Assembly: GCF_018638295.1 (NCBI RefSeq)
Contig: NZ_JABTTS010000027.1
Span: 59,012-111,227 of the forward strand
Direction: 5' to 3'
Source: Streptomyces sp. CHD11
GTDB lineage: Bacteria > Actinomycetota > Actinomycetes > Streptomycetales > Streptomycetaceae
DNA: 52,216 nt
Position numbers and translations under genes: made by a program. Numbering within the stretch: position 1 is the first letter of the stretch; every line of letters starts with the position of its first letter. The notes beneath the pieces are model-generated. The model was not told the DNA's origin and made no database searches. It saw only the letters and a program-made list of their open reading frames with translations. Of this stretch, positions 42,477 through 50,703 are shown piece after piece.

Positions 42477-42907
42477 CCGGTCGTGTGTCGCGCCGAGGGT
42501 AGTGTGATGCCGCCCACAGGCGATATCCCCCGTGAGTGCGGGACCGTCTCCCTCCCAGGTCGGGTCCCCCGAGTCCGGTGTAAGGGGCACCATTCCGTCA
42601 CGGAACGCAGGCGCGACCGGGAGCACCTCCCGCGCGGCGTGAGCGGAGACCGGAGCGCTGGACGAGCGCCGACCGCCGCGTCGGGGCGTTGTCCGGGTGG
42701 GCGATGCCGACGTGGACGCGGGTGCAGGGGCGCGCCGTCGAGGGCCGCGAACGGAGCCGTGAAGGGCCGATGCCGATGCCGCGCGGCGCGGCGCCCGGGG
42801 CGGCGTGGACGCGCGGTCTCCGCGAAGGTCGTGTCCTGTCGAGTCGTCGCCGGCCTCGGCGGGGAAGCGACCGCGCTGCGGCCGGACAGCGCCGCTGGAA
42901 CGAGTGG
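42477..42907. other. 431-bp intergenic region with one small palindrome
   Basis: Between the ATPase start and the methyltransferase end. TTCCGT-C-ACGGAA (42593-42605) is a perfect 13-bp palindrome about 117 bp upstream of the ATPase. From 42610 to 42907 I find no gene, RNA or repeat that I can name; the frames read as Arg/Gly/Ala-rich noise. Confidence 0.4.
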
Positions 42908-43609
42908 TCAGCCGCCGCCGGCGGGGTCGTCGCCCGCCGGCCGCCACGCGGTACCGAGCACGCAGTACGACTGGGGCAGGGCCGGCCCGTTCTCGGGCAT
43001 CATCAACCGCCGGTACGGACCGAGGACGAACCCCGCCTCCCGCAGCGCGCCGACCGCGTCCCGCGCCACGTGGCAGCCCCCTGCCAACGGCGGCCACACC
43101 GTGCGGTCCAGGGTCCGCTGGGTGAAGTGCATGACCCGGCCGCCGCCCCGGCCGTGCTCGAAGAACCGCACCTCGCCGCCGGGTCGCAGCACCCGCCGTA
43201 CCTCCGCCAGTGCCCGCGCAACGTCCCGCACACTGCACAGCACCAGGCAGAGCACCGCCGCGTCGAAGGCCCCGCTCTTCACCGGCAGCGCCTCCGCCGT
43301 ACCCGGCGCCACATCCACCGGTACGTCGGCGCGCAGGGCGGCCTCCAGGGCCAGCGCGCGCAGCGCCCGCTCCGGCTCGATGGCGACGATCTCCGAGACG
43401 GCGCCGGGGTAGTGCGCGAAGTTCAGACCGTTGCCCGCGCCGACCTCGACCACCCGGCCGGACAGCCCGGTGAGCAGTCTGCCGCGCACTGCCGCCATGC
43501 CCAGGCGGGTCTCCGCGGCCACGCTGGCCCGGGCGTAGTAGCGGGCGAACACGGGGTGGTGCACGGGATCCCGTGCCGTACCCGCCAAGCGGGCGGACCG
43601 CGACTGCAT
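42908..43609 (-). CDS. class I SAM-dependent methyltransferase
   Basis: 233 aa. SAM motif I VVEVGAGNGLNFAHYP, acidic strand VAIEPERAL, motif GTAEALPVKSGAFDAAVLCLVLCSV and post-motif RRVLRPGGEVRFFEHGRG. The UbiE/Methyltransf_11 group; the substrate is not deducible. The downstream half (HFTQRTLDRTVWPPLAGGCHVARDAVGALREAGF) resembles phosphatidylethanolamine or thiol methyltransferase-like proteins. ATG 43609 has GGGGAGGTCC upstream. Confidence 0.87.
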   Translation of the reverse strand: MQSRSARLAGTARDPVHHPVFARYYARASVAAETRLGMAAVRGRLLTGLSGRVVEVGAGNGLNFAHYPGAVSEIVAIEPERALRALALEAALRADVPVDVAPGTAEALPVKSGAFDAAVLCLVLCSVRDVARALAEVRRVLRPGGEVRFFEHGRGGGRVMHFTQRTLDRTVWPPLAGGCHVARDAVGALREAGFVLGPYRRLMMPENGPALPQSYCVLGTAWRPAGDDPAGGG

Positions 43610-43850
43610 GAGGACCTCCCCGGGGACGGGCCTACGCGGATTCTCCCCCCGGACCCCTCCGGCGAACCCGGTGATCACCGGACATCCGCCACGATCCCGG
43701 AGAGACCCCGTACCGGGGCGGGCGGCGGGGTGTGGGGCTCGCGTCGGGTGAGTCCTCCGGGCGGGTGCGGCCGGTGTGGCGCAGGCGGCCGGATGCCGGG
43801 GCGGGGGTGCCGGCTCTCGCGGTGGGGAGGGCGGCCCCGCCGCGCCCGCG

Positions 43851-44567
43851 TCAGGGGGCCTCGCGTACTTGGAAGGCCTCGGCGTCCCAGGTCCCCTCCA
43901 GACGCGGCGCCAGCCACCGGGGCGCCGATGTACGGAATGCGGTGGGCCCGAGGGCGCCCGCCCCGGCCGGTACGGCGCCCAGCAGCGGAGCCCTCGTCAC
44001 GTCCGGCAGGTCCAGCAGGTTGCAGCGCGCCGCCAGATCCGGCTCGCCGGGCCAGCTGCCGATCACCACACCCGCCAGGTCCAGCCCCCGCCCGCGCAGC
44101 TCCCGGGCCGTCAGCTCCGCGGCGTTCAGGGTGCCGAGCGCCGCCGGCGCCACCACCAGCACCGGCGCGGACAGCAGTGCCGCCGCGTCCGCCAGGGTGC
44201 CGCCCGCCGCGTCGAACCGTACGAGCAGCCCGCCCGCGCCCTCCACCAGGACCAGATCGTGCTCCGTGGCCAGCTTGGCGGCCCGCTCGGCGACCTCGTG
44301 CGGACGCACGGGGGCCCGGCCGGCCCGGCGGGCCGCCGTGGCCGGGGCCAGCGGATCGGGATAGCGGGCGAGCTCGTCCGCCGTCACGGCGCCGGCCAGC
44401 CGGACGACCTCCTCGGCGTCCCCGGGCTCGCCCGGCCGCACGCCGGTCTGCGCCGCCTTGAGCACGGCGACCGACCGGCCGGCCGCCAGCGCCGCCGCGG
44501 CGAGCGCGGCCGTCACCACGGTCTTGCCGACCTCGGTGCCGGTGCCCGTGATCACCATCACCGGCAT
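43851..44567 (-). CDS. bioD: dethiobiotin synthetase
   Basis: 238 aa. P-loop VITGTGTEVGKT at the N-terminus with the second conserved stretch LKAAQTGVRPGEPGD and VEGAGGLLVRF. BioD closes the ureido ring of dethiobiotin from 7,8-diaminopelargonate, CO2 and ATP. It is last in the bioB-bioA-bioD operon, 1 bp after bioA. Confidence 0.95.
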   Translation of the reverse strand: MPVMVITGTGTEVGKTVVTAALAAAALAAGRSVAVLKAAQTGVRPGEPGDAEEVVRLAGAVTADELARYPDPLAPATAARRAGRAPVRPHEVAERAAKLATEHDLVLVEGAGGLLVRFDAAGGTLADAAALLSAPVLVVAPAALGTLNAAELTARELRGRGLDLAGVVIGSWPGEPDLAARCNLLDLPDVTRAPLLGAVPAGAGALGPTAFRTSAPRWLAPRLEGTWDAEAFQVREAP

Positions 44568-44568
44568 G

Positions 44569-45849
44569 TCATCCCTCCTTCGCCGCCGCGCACACCGCGC
44601 GGGCGATGCGCGCCACGTCCTCGTCGCCCGTGACGTACGGCGGCATGGTGTAGATCAGATCGCGGAACGGGCGCAGCCACACACCCTCACGCACCGCGGC
44701 CCGGGTGGCCGCCGCCATGTCGACGGGGTGATCGAGCTGGACGACCCCGATGGCGCCGAGCACCCGCACGTCCCGCACACCGGGCAGCGCGGCCGCGGGC
44801 GCCAGCCCGTTGCGCAGGCCCGTCCCGATCCGCCTGACCTCGGCGAGCCAGTCCTGCCCGAGCAGCAGCCCGATGGACGCGCAGGCCACGGCCGCCGCCA
44901 GCGGATTGGCCATGAACGTCGGACCGTGTGCCAGCACCGGCACCTCACCGCGCGAGATGCCCTCGGCCACCCGGCCGGTGCACAGTGTCGCCGCCATGGT
45001 CAGATAACCGCCGGTCAGTGCCTTGCCGACGCACATCACATCCGGTGTCACCGCCGCGTGCTCCGCCGCGAACAGCGCTCCCGTGCGGCCGAACCCGGTC
45101 GCGATCTCGTCGAACACCAGCAGCACGTCGTGCGCGTCGCACACCTCGCGCAGCACCCGGAGGTACGCGGGGGAGTGGAACCGCATCCCGCCCGCGCCCT
45201 GGACCACCGGCTCGACGATCACCGCGGCCAGTTCACCTGCGTGCCGTTCGACCGTCTCGCGCAGACGGGCGGCGTACGCTTCCTCGTACTCCACGGGCGG
45301 GGCGTCGGCGAACACCTGACGGGGCAGCACCCCGCTCCACAGCTCGTGCATCCCGCCCTCGGGATCGCACACCGACATCGGCTGCCAGGTGTCGCCGTGG
45401 TAGCCGCCGCGCCAGGTCAGCAGCCGCCGCTTCTCCGGCCGGCCCAGCGAACGCCAGTACTGCAGGCACATCTTCACCGCGACCTCGACCGACACCGACC
45501 CGGAGTCGGCGAGGAACACATGCTCCAGGCCCTCCGGGGCCATACCGACCAGGAGTTCCGCCAGCCGCACGGCGGGCTCGTGTGTGAGCCCGCCGAACAT
45601 CACATGGCTCATCCGCTCCAGTTGCCCGCGCGCTGCCTCGTTGAGCACCGGGTGGTTGTAGCCGTGGATCGCCGACCACCAGGACGCCATCGCGTCGACC
45701 AGTTCCCCCGACCCGTCGGCGAGCCTCAGCCGCACCCCGCTCGCCGACTCCACGACCAGTGGTTCCTGACGGCCCGGCATGGGGCCGTAGGGGTGCCAGA
45801 CGTGCCGCCGGTCGAGTTCCAGCAGTTCGGCGACGGACCGCTCAGGCAT
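44569..45849 (-). CDS. bioA: adenosylmethionine-8-amino-7-oxononanoate aminotransferase
   Basis: 426 aa. Class III aminotransferase: HVWHPYGPM, MASWWSAIHGYNHP (typical of BioA), FDEIATGFGRTGALFA and PLP lysine Lys276 in CVGKALTGG. It converts KAPA to DAPA using SAM as amino donor. Its ATG overlaps the end of bioB by 8 bp and its stop is 1 bp from bioD, so the three are one operon. Confidence 0.96.
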   Translation of the reverse strand: MPERSVAELLELDRRHVWHPYGPMPGRQEPLVVESASGVRLRLADGSGELVDAMASWWSAIHGYNHPVLNEAARGQLERMSHVMFGGLTHEPAVRLAELLVGMAPEGLEHVFLADSGSVSVEVAVKMCLQYWRSLGRPEKRRLLTWRGGYHGDTWQPMSVCDPEGGMHELWSGVLPRQVFADAPPVEYEEAYAARLRETVERHAGELAAVIVEPVVQGAGGMRFHSPAYLRVLREVCDAHDVLLVFDEIATGFGRTGALFAAEHAAVTPDVMCVGKALTGGYLTMAATLCTGRVAEGISRGEVPVLAHGPTFMANPLAAAVACASIGLLLGQDWLAEVRRIGTGLRNGLAPAAALPGVRDVRVLGAIGVVQLDHPVDMAAATRAAVREGVWLRPFRDLIYTMPPYVTGDEDVARIARAVCAAAKEG

Positions 45850-46993
45850 TGGGCGCGAGATCCGTTCCGGCCCCCCGGCGGCGGACCGCGACCAGGTCGG
45901 TGCGGGGCTCCTCGGGCGCGCCGCCGCGGGAGTCCGCGGTCGCGGTACCGCACGTTCCCGCGCCCTCGTGCGATCCGCAGCCGCCGCCCGCGCGGTGTTC
46001 CGGCAGAGTCACCTCTCCGGTGCCCTCGACCTCGAACCCGGCGTCCGCGATCATCTCCAGGTCCGCCCGGCCGGCCTGTCCCTCGCTGGTGAGGTAGTCG
46101 CCGAGGAAGATCGAGTTGGCCAGGTGCAGCGCGAGGGGCTGCATCGTGCGCAGGTGCACCTCGCGGCCGCCGGCGATCCGCACCTCGGCGTCGGGGCACA
46201 CGAACCGCACCATCGCCAGAATGCGCAGGCAGCGCTGGGGGGTCAGGTGCCACTCCTTGGCGAGCGGTGTGCCCTCCATCGGGATCAGGAAGTTGACCGG
46301 CACCGAGTCCGGGTCCAGTTCGCGCAGCGAGAAGACCACGTCGACCAGGTCCTCGTCGCGCTCGCCCATACCCGCGATCAGGCCCGAGCAGGCCGACAGA
46401 CCCGCCGCGTGGGCCTTGCGCACCGTGTCCACCCGGTCTGCGTACGTGTGGGTGGTCGTGATGTCCCCGTACGTCGCCTCGGAGGTGTTGAGGTTGTGGT
46501 TGTAGGCGTCCGCGCCGGCCTCACGCAGCCGCTCCGCCTGGCCGTCGGAGAGCAGCCCCAGACAGGCGCACACCTCGACGCCCTCGTTCTGGTCCTTGAT
46601 GGCCTTGATGGTGTCGGAGACCCGGTCCACGTCACGGTCGGTGGGGCCCCGGCCGCTGGCCACCAGGCACACCCTCTTGGCGCCGCCGGAGAGCCCGGCG
46701 GCGGCGGCCCGGGACGCCTGGTCCGGCTTGAGCCAGGTGTACTTGAGGATGTCCGCCCTGGAGCCGAGCCGCTGGGAACAGTAGGAGCAGTCCTCCGGGC
46801 AGAGACCGGACTTGAGGTTGACGAGATAGTTCAGTTTCACCCGCCGGCCGAACCAGTGCCGCCGCACCCTTCCGGCGGCGGCCACCACATCGAGCAGGTC
46901 GTCGTCGGACGTCGCGAGGACGGCCAGTGCTTCCGCGCGGGTCGGCGTCTCGCGCCGAAGCCCCTTGTCCACCAGCGTGTTCAGCAGGTCCAT
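45842..46993 (-). CDS. bioB: biotin synthase
   Basis: 383 aa. Radical SAM cluster CPEDCSYC (Cys65, Cys69, Cys72) within LVNLKSGLCPEDCSYCSQR, plus YNHNLNTSEATYGDI and the Fe2S2-site residues downstream (VPVNFLIPMEGTPLA). The last about 60 residues are an extra tail with two cysteines (GGGCGSHEGAGTCGT) not found in E. coli BioB. It inserts sulfur into dethiobiotin. First gene of the bioBAD operon; the ribosome site is weak (AGGATC). It faces bioF across a 147-bp gap with a perfect inverted repeat. Confidence 0.96.
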   Translation of the reverse strand: MDLLNTLVDKGLRRETPTRAEALAVLATSDDDLLDVVAAAGRVRRHWFGRRVKLNYLVNLKSGLCPEDCSYCSQRLGSRADILKYTWLKPDQASRAAAAGLSGGAKRVCLVASGRGPTDRDVDRVSDTIKAIKDQNEGVEVCACLGLLSDGQAERLREAGADAYNHNLNTSEATYGDITTTHTYADRVDTVRKAHAAGLSACSGLIAGMGERDEDLVDVVFSLRELDPDSVPVNFLIPMEGTPLAKEWHLTPQRCLRILAMVRFVCPDAEVRIAGGREVHLRTMQPLALHLANSIFLGDYLTSEGQAGRADLEMIADAGFEVEGTGEVTLPEHRAGGGCGSHEGAGTCGTATADSRGGAPEEPRTDLVAVRRRGAGTDLAPNA

Positions 46994-47061
46994 GAGAGCC
47001 GATCCTGTCCTACCCGACCCGCTCGGGCCAAGGAGAGTTCGTACAACAGAGGCGCTCGGGC

Positions 47062-47079
47062 GTGTGGCTATTGCCACAC
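47062..47079. promoter_or_regulatory. perfect inverted repeat in the bioB/bioF divergent promoter
   Basis: GTGTGGC-tatt-GCCACAC: 7-bp arms with an A+T centre, about 68 bp from bioB and 62 bp from bioF. It is placed to control both directions. -10-like hexamers TACTGT (47102-47107) and TACAAA (47120-47125) lie on the bioF side. It does not look like the BirA, BioR or BioQ sites I know. Confidence 0.7.
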
Positions 47080-47140
47080 AGCGGCCCGACGGGCCCCCGG
47101 CTACTGTCTGTCCACTGCCTACAAAATCCCCGGAGGACCC

Positions 47141-48268
47141 ATGGCGTTCGGCTGGATCGACGAGCAGGCGGAACTGCGCCGCCGGGCCGGACTCGTACGC
47201 ACCCTGCGTCCCCGGGCCGCCGACACGCCGCTGCTCGATCTGGCGAGCAACGACTACCTCGGGCTGGCCCGGCACCCCGAGGTCACCGAGGGCGCCGCGC
47301 GGGCCGCGCGGACCTGGGGCGGCGGCTCGACCGGTTCCCGGCTGGTCACCGGCACCACGGAGCTCCACGCCGAGCTGGAACGCGAGCTGGCCGGGTTCTG
47401 CGGCTTCGAGGCGGCCCTGGTCTTCTCCTCCGGCTACGCCGCCAACATGGCCGCCGTCACCGCGCTGGCCCCGCACGGCTCCGCCATCGTCTCCGACGCG
47501 GGCAACCACGCCTCCCTGATCGACGGCTGCCGGCTGGCCCGCGGCACCACGCGGGTCGCGGCGCACCGTGACCCCGATGCCGTACGCAAGGCGCTGGACG
47601 GGCACGACGGACCCGCCGTGGCGGTGTCCGACACCGTCTTCTCGGTGGACGGCGACGCCGCCCCGCTCGCGGAACTGGCCGGGGTGTGCCGGGAGTACGG
47701 CGCGGGTCTGGTCCTCGACGACGCGCACGGTCTCGGCGTGCTCGGTGAGGGCGGCCGCGGCGCTCCGCACGCGGCGGGGATCGCGGGCGCCGACGACGTC
47801 GTCGTCACGGTGACGCTGTCCAAGTCGCTCGGCAGCCAGGGCGGAGCGGTGCTCGGCCCGGCGCGGGTGATCGAGCATCTGGTCAACGCGGCGCGGACGT
47901 TCATCTTCGACACGGGACTCGCCCCCGCGGCGGCGGGCGCGGCCCTGGCGGCGCTCCGGCTGCTGCGCCGCGAACCCGGGCGCGCGGCGCGGGCGGGAAC
48001 GGTGGCACGCGAGCTGCACACGCGTCTGACGGCAGCGGGTCTGGAAGCGGTGTGTCCGGACGCCGCGGTCGTCTCCGTGCGTGCCCCCACCCCGGAGCAG
48101 GCCGTGCGATGGGCGGCCGACTGCCGGGCGGCCGGCCTGTCCGTGGGCTGCTTCCGGCCTCCTTCCGTGCCCGACGGCATCTCACGGCTCAGACTGACCG
48201 CCCGCGCGGACCTGTCCGGGGCAGAGATCGAACGCGCTGTACGAGTGATCGGCGAGACGCGACCATGA
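47141..48268 (+). CDS. bioF: 8-amino-7-oxononanoate synthase
   Basis: 375 aa. Alpha-oxoamine synthase: LASNDYLGLARHPEV, GGGSTGSRLVTG, VLDDAHGLGVLG and PLP lysine Lys228 in VTLSKSLGSQGG. It joins pimeloyl-thioester and alanine to form KAPA, the first step of the pathway encoded here. GGAGG precedes the ATG at 5-nt spacing. bioC/bioH-type genes for making the pimeloyl group are not in this window. Confidence 0.95.
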   Translation: MAFGWIDEQAELRRRAGLVRTLRPRAADTPLLDLASNDYLGLARHPEVTEGAARAARTWGGGSTGSRLVTGTTELHAELERELAGFCGFEAALVFSSGYAANMAAVTALAPHGSAIVSDAGNHASLIDGCRLARGTTRVAAHRDPDAVRKALDGHDGPAVAVSDTVFSVDGDAAPLAELAGVCREYGAGLVLDDAHGLGVLGEGGRGAPHAAGIAGADDVVVTVTLSKSLGSQGGAVLGPARVIEHLVNAARTFIFDTGLAPAAAGAALAALRLLRREPGRAARAGTVARELHTRLTAAGLEAVCPDAAVVSVRAPTPEQAVRWAADCRAAGLSVGCFRPPSVPDGISRLRLTARADLSGAEIERAVRVIGETRP

Positions 48269-48315
48269 GTCGGCGGGACACGGCCGTGCGTCGCTCGATG
48301 ACGGGGTGACGAGTT

Positions 48316-48336
48316 GACGGATCGACGGATCGACGG
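48316..48336. repeat. short 8-bp tandem repeat after bioF
   Basis: Unit GACGGATC repeated two and a half times, 47 nt after the bioF stop codon. Similar in unit length and position to the repeat after sbcC. Confidence 0.6.
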
Positions 48337-48370
48337 GTGAAAGGGGCCGGTCGGTCGATGCGGGGCCCCG

Positions 48371-48595
48371 TCAGCGGACCGCGGTCACGAACTCCGTCCA
48401 GCGCCCGGGGGAGAAGAGCAGCGCGGGTCCGTCAGGGTCCTTGGAGTCGCGCACGGCGAGCAGTCCGGCCAGCGGGCCGGCGGCCGGCCTGGCCGTCTCG
48501 ACGCAGTTGTTCGCACCCGTGCTGTAGCTGCTGCGCAGCCATGGCACGCCGTGGAGTGCGCGGCTGGAAGGGATGGTCCGAGGCGGTGCGGGCAT
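48371..48595 (-). CDS. DUF397 small protein of the WhiJ-type trio
   Basis: 74 aa. The DUF397 signature is WLRSSYSTGANNCVETA, followed by GLLAVRDSKDPDGPALLFSPGRWTEFVTAVR. In Streptomyces such small acidic proteins are encoded next to WhiJ-like helix-turn-helix proteins and are thought to act as their antagonists or partners. The gene begins 9 bp after the regulator gene ends, so they form an operon. Confidence 0.92.
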   Translation of the reverse strand: MPAPPRTIPSSRALHGVPWLRSSYSTGANNCVETARPAAGPLAGLLAVRDSKDPDGPALLFSPGRWTEFVTAVR

Positions 48596-48604
48596 CGTGC
48601 CTCC

Positions 48605-49465
48605 TTACGCGCCGGCTGCTGCGCCGGCGATGAAATCCAGCGAGTCCTCGGGTGAAAGGGCGTGAAGGGAAAGGGTGTCGAAGGCCTCCATGTAGGCCCG
48701 GAGGTCTTCCTTCCCCTCCAGATAGAGGCTACTCGTCAAGTGGTCGAGAACAACCACGTCGAGATCAGAAGTGCGCGAAAACGAAAAGATTACAAAAGGA
48801 CCGGTCACTCCGATGTGTGCTCCGGCACTGAACGGCAGTACCCGCAGCCGCACTTGGGGCAACCGGGCCGCTTCGACCAGCCGGTCGAGCTGACGCGCCA
48901 TCACCCCGGGCCCGCCGACCTCCCGGCGCAGCACCGCCTCGTCCAGGACCGCGCTCAGCTCCAGAGGCGGATCCGTCCGCAGCACGTCCTGCCGGGCCAG
49001 GCGCACCTCCACCAGCGTGTCCAGACGCTCCTCCGACGCGCCCTCCGTCGCCGCCGCGGTCACCGCCCGCGCGTACTCCGGGGTCTGCAGCAGCCCCGGG
49101 ATCACCGTGGTCTCCAGGGTGCGCATCGCGCTCGCCTGCGACTCCAGGCTGATGAAGTCCCGGTAGGTCGGCGGCAACACCCCGCGGTAGGCGTGCCACC
49201 AGTGATGCCGGCCGCCGTCGTCACCGGTGCCCGACAGCACCAGCAGCAACTCCCGCAGCTGCGGATCGGCCACACCGTAGACGTCGAGCAGTAACCGTAC
49301 GTCGGCCGGTTTCACCCCGCTCGTGCCCGTCTCGATCCGGCTCACCTTCGACTGGTGCCAGCCCGCCAGCCGGGCCGCCTCACCGCTGGTGAGTCCCGCC
49401 GAGGTGCGCAGCGCGCGCAATTCGGCGCCCAGTTTGCGGCGGCGCACCGCGGGCCCGTGCTGCAT
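48605..49465 (-). CDS. WhiJ/Scr1-like XRE regulator with DUF5753 domain
   Basis: 286 aa. XRE helix-turn-helix at about 12-68 (LGAELRALRTSAGLTSGEAARLAGWHQSKVSRIETGTSGVKPADVRLLLDVY), then the DUF5753 domain (YRDFISLESQASAMRTLETTVIPGLLQTPEYARAV, ... VRLRVLPFSAGAHIGVTGPFVIFSF). The group includes WhiJ, which affects sporulation in S. coelicolor. AAGGAGAAG precedes the ATG. Near residues 225-240 the coding DNA becomes A-rich (48770-48795), unlike its neighbours. It is divergent from an HATPase gene across an A+T-rich palindrome. Confidence 0.92.
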   Translation of the reverse strand: MQHGPAVRRRKLGAELRALRTSAGLTSGEAARLAGWHQSKVSRIETGTSGVKPADVRLLLDVYGVADPQLRELLLVLSGTGDDGGRHHWWHAYRGVLPPTYRDFISLESQASAMRTLETTVIPGLLQTPEYARAVTAAATEGASEERLDTLVEVRLARQDVLRTDPPLELSAVLDEAVLRREVGGPGVMARQLDRLVEAARLPQVRLRVLPFSAGAHIGVTGPFVIFSFSRTSDLDVVVLDHLTSSLYLEGKEDLRAYMEAFDTLSLHALSPEDSLDFIAGAAAGA

Positions 49466-49536
49466 GGGCTTCTCCTTACTCCCTCCGGGCCGCCCGGATA
49501 CGGTCTCCCGTCGCAGAGTTCACCGCTTTGAGCGAC

Positions 49537-49552
49537 AGATATATGCATATCT
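49537..49552. promoter_or_regulatory. A+T-rich inverted repeat in the WhiJ-like/HATPase divergent promoter
   Basis: AGATAT-atgc-ATATCT, 6-bp arms with a 4-bp centre. It stands out as almost G+C-free in a very GC-rich genome and lies 72 bp from the regulator start and 125 bp from the HATPase start. Likely operator or promoter core. Confidence 0.6.
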
Positions 49553-49676
49553 TGGTGGATCGCAGCCCCGCGCCGTGCGGGGATGGCAGTCTGGCGACGA
49601 ACCACCAGTGCGGGACCGTACTCGAACCAACCGCTCCGTGTCGGACCGCGGCCCGTGGGAAAGGGACGACATCGCC

Positions 49677-50141
49677 ATGGCAGACCATCTGGAAGCATCC
49701 GTCACTCTGCCGAGCGAGCCCGCCTCGGTCTCCGCCGCGCGCGCCCATGTGGTGGGGACACTGGGGGAATGGGGCATGCCGGCGGACGCGGAGCTGGCCG
49801 ACACCGTCAGGCTGATCGTCTCGGAACTCGCCACCAACGCGGTGCAGCACACGTGCGGGCAGTCACCCACCTTCACGGTGGACGTCGTCCTGGTCCGCGA
49901 CGAACGGGTGCACATCGGCGTGACGGACAGTCATCCCCGTTTTCCCAAACGGCTGCCCGCCGCCGTCCAGCAGGACAACGGGCGGGGGCTGGTCATCATC
50001 CGCTGGCTGGCCGCCGAATGCGGGGGCAGACTCAGGATCCGCCCCACGCGTGAGGGCGGGAAGACCGTCTCGGTCGAACTTCCCTGGACGGGCGCCGTCC
50101 CGGCCGCCGAAGCGGTCACGGCGGGACAGCAGGAGCCTTAG
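49677..50141 (+). CDS. HATPase_c anti-sigma-factor-like ATP-binding protein of the WhiJ-type trio
   Basis: 154 aa. Kinase-like ATPase fold with N box VSELATNAVQHT, G1 region VGVTDSHPRFPKRL-like (HIGVTDSHPR, in which the usual DxGxG is altered) and G2 NGRGLVIIRWLA. Small proteins of this type (RsbW/SpoIIAB relatives) accompany WhiJ-like regulators and DUF397 proteins. The ATG is preceded by AAGGGAC at rather long spacing. It is convergent with the NlpC/P60 gene across a long hairpin. Confidence 0.9.
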   Translation: MADHLEASVTLPSEPASVSAARAHVVGTLGEWGMPADAELADTVRLIVSELATNAVQHTCGQSPTFTVDVVLVRDERVHIGVTDSHPRFPKRLPAAVQQDNGRGLVIIRWLAAECGGRLRIRPTREGGKTVSVELPWTGAVPAAEAVTAGQQEP

Positions 50142-50201
50142 GGTCTCTCGTTCGCATCAGGCCGGGCTCGCGGCGTCCGGCCTGATCCGAACGCAAGACC
50201 C
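50141..50201. terminator. long bidirectional terminator hairpin
   Basis: Three nested perfect stems: GGGTCT with AGACCC (outer), CGTTCG with CGAACG, and ATCAGGCCGG with CCGGCCTGAT, totalling 22 bp around an 11-nt loop. It begins at the last base of the HATPase stop codon and separates it from the convergent NlpC/P60 gene. Confidence 0.9.
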
Positions 50202-50226
50202 CAGCCGGGCCTCCCGCCGGGCGGGG

Positions 50227-50700
50227 TCACTTCACGCGGCCGTAGGAGACGCTCCGGGTCCAGATCTTCTGCAGACGTACGACGTCCCCGGTCTTCGGGG
50301 CGTGCCAGATCTTGCCCTTCCCCGCGTAGATGCCGACGTGGTAGACGTAGCCACCCGAATGGAAGAACACCAGGTCTCCGGCCTTGCGGCTGCCGGAGGA
50401 GATGTGGCGCGTCTTGTTGTACTGCTGCGCGGCGGTGCGCGGCAGTTTTTTGCCGGCCTTCTTGAACGAGTACAGCGTCAGACCCGAGCAGTCGAACCGG
50501 TTCGGTCCGGTGGCGCCCCACTGGTACGGCGAGCCCTTCTTGGACGCGGCGATACGCAGTGCCTTGGTGGCGTGGCCGGCGGCGTCCGCCTCCGAGGCGG
50601 CTCCGGGGACCACGAGGGAGGCGCCCACGGCGGCCAGGGTGAGGGCCGAGGCCGTACCGGCGCGGGCCATGAGAGACGGGACACGATTGAGCGCAGTCAT
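50227..50700 (-). CDS. secreted NlpC/P60 peptidoglycan hydrolase
   Basis: 157 aa. N-terminal signal peptide (positive MTALNRVPSLMARAG, then SALTLAAVGASLVV and AASEADAAG, cut near residue 41). The NlpC/P60 catalytic domain has Cys71 in RFDCSGL, His121 in YVYHVGIYAG and His133 in IWHAPKTG. It is a small cell-wall endopeptidase with no binding domain. AAGGGTTGC precedes ATG 50700. A c-di-AMP riboswitch fills the leader, linking cell-wall cleavage to osmotic or developmental signals, as known for rpfA and related genes in Streptomyces. Confidence 0.95.
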   Translation of the reverse strand: MTALNRVPSLMARAGTASALTLAAVGASLVVPGAASEADAAGHATKALRIAASKKGSPYQWGATGPNRFDCSGLTLYSFKKAGKKLPRTAAQQYNKTRHISSGSRKAGDLVFFHSGGYVYHVGIYAGKGKIWHAPKTGDVVRLQKIWTRSVSYGRVK

Positions 50701-50703
50701 GCG

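Noticed and set aside
42593..42605. TTCCGT-C-ACGGAA as an operator of the ABC ATPase gene
   Set aside because: It is a perfect 13-bp palindrome but more than 110 bp upstream with no promoter beside it, so I did not list it as a regulatory feature.
43610..43850. Terminator or small gene between bioD and the methyltransferase gene
   Set aside because: Only short GC stems and no protein-like frame; nothing strong enough to call.
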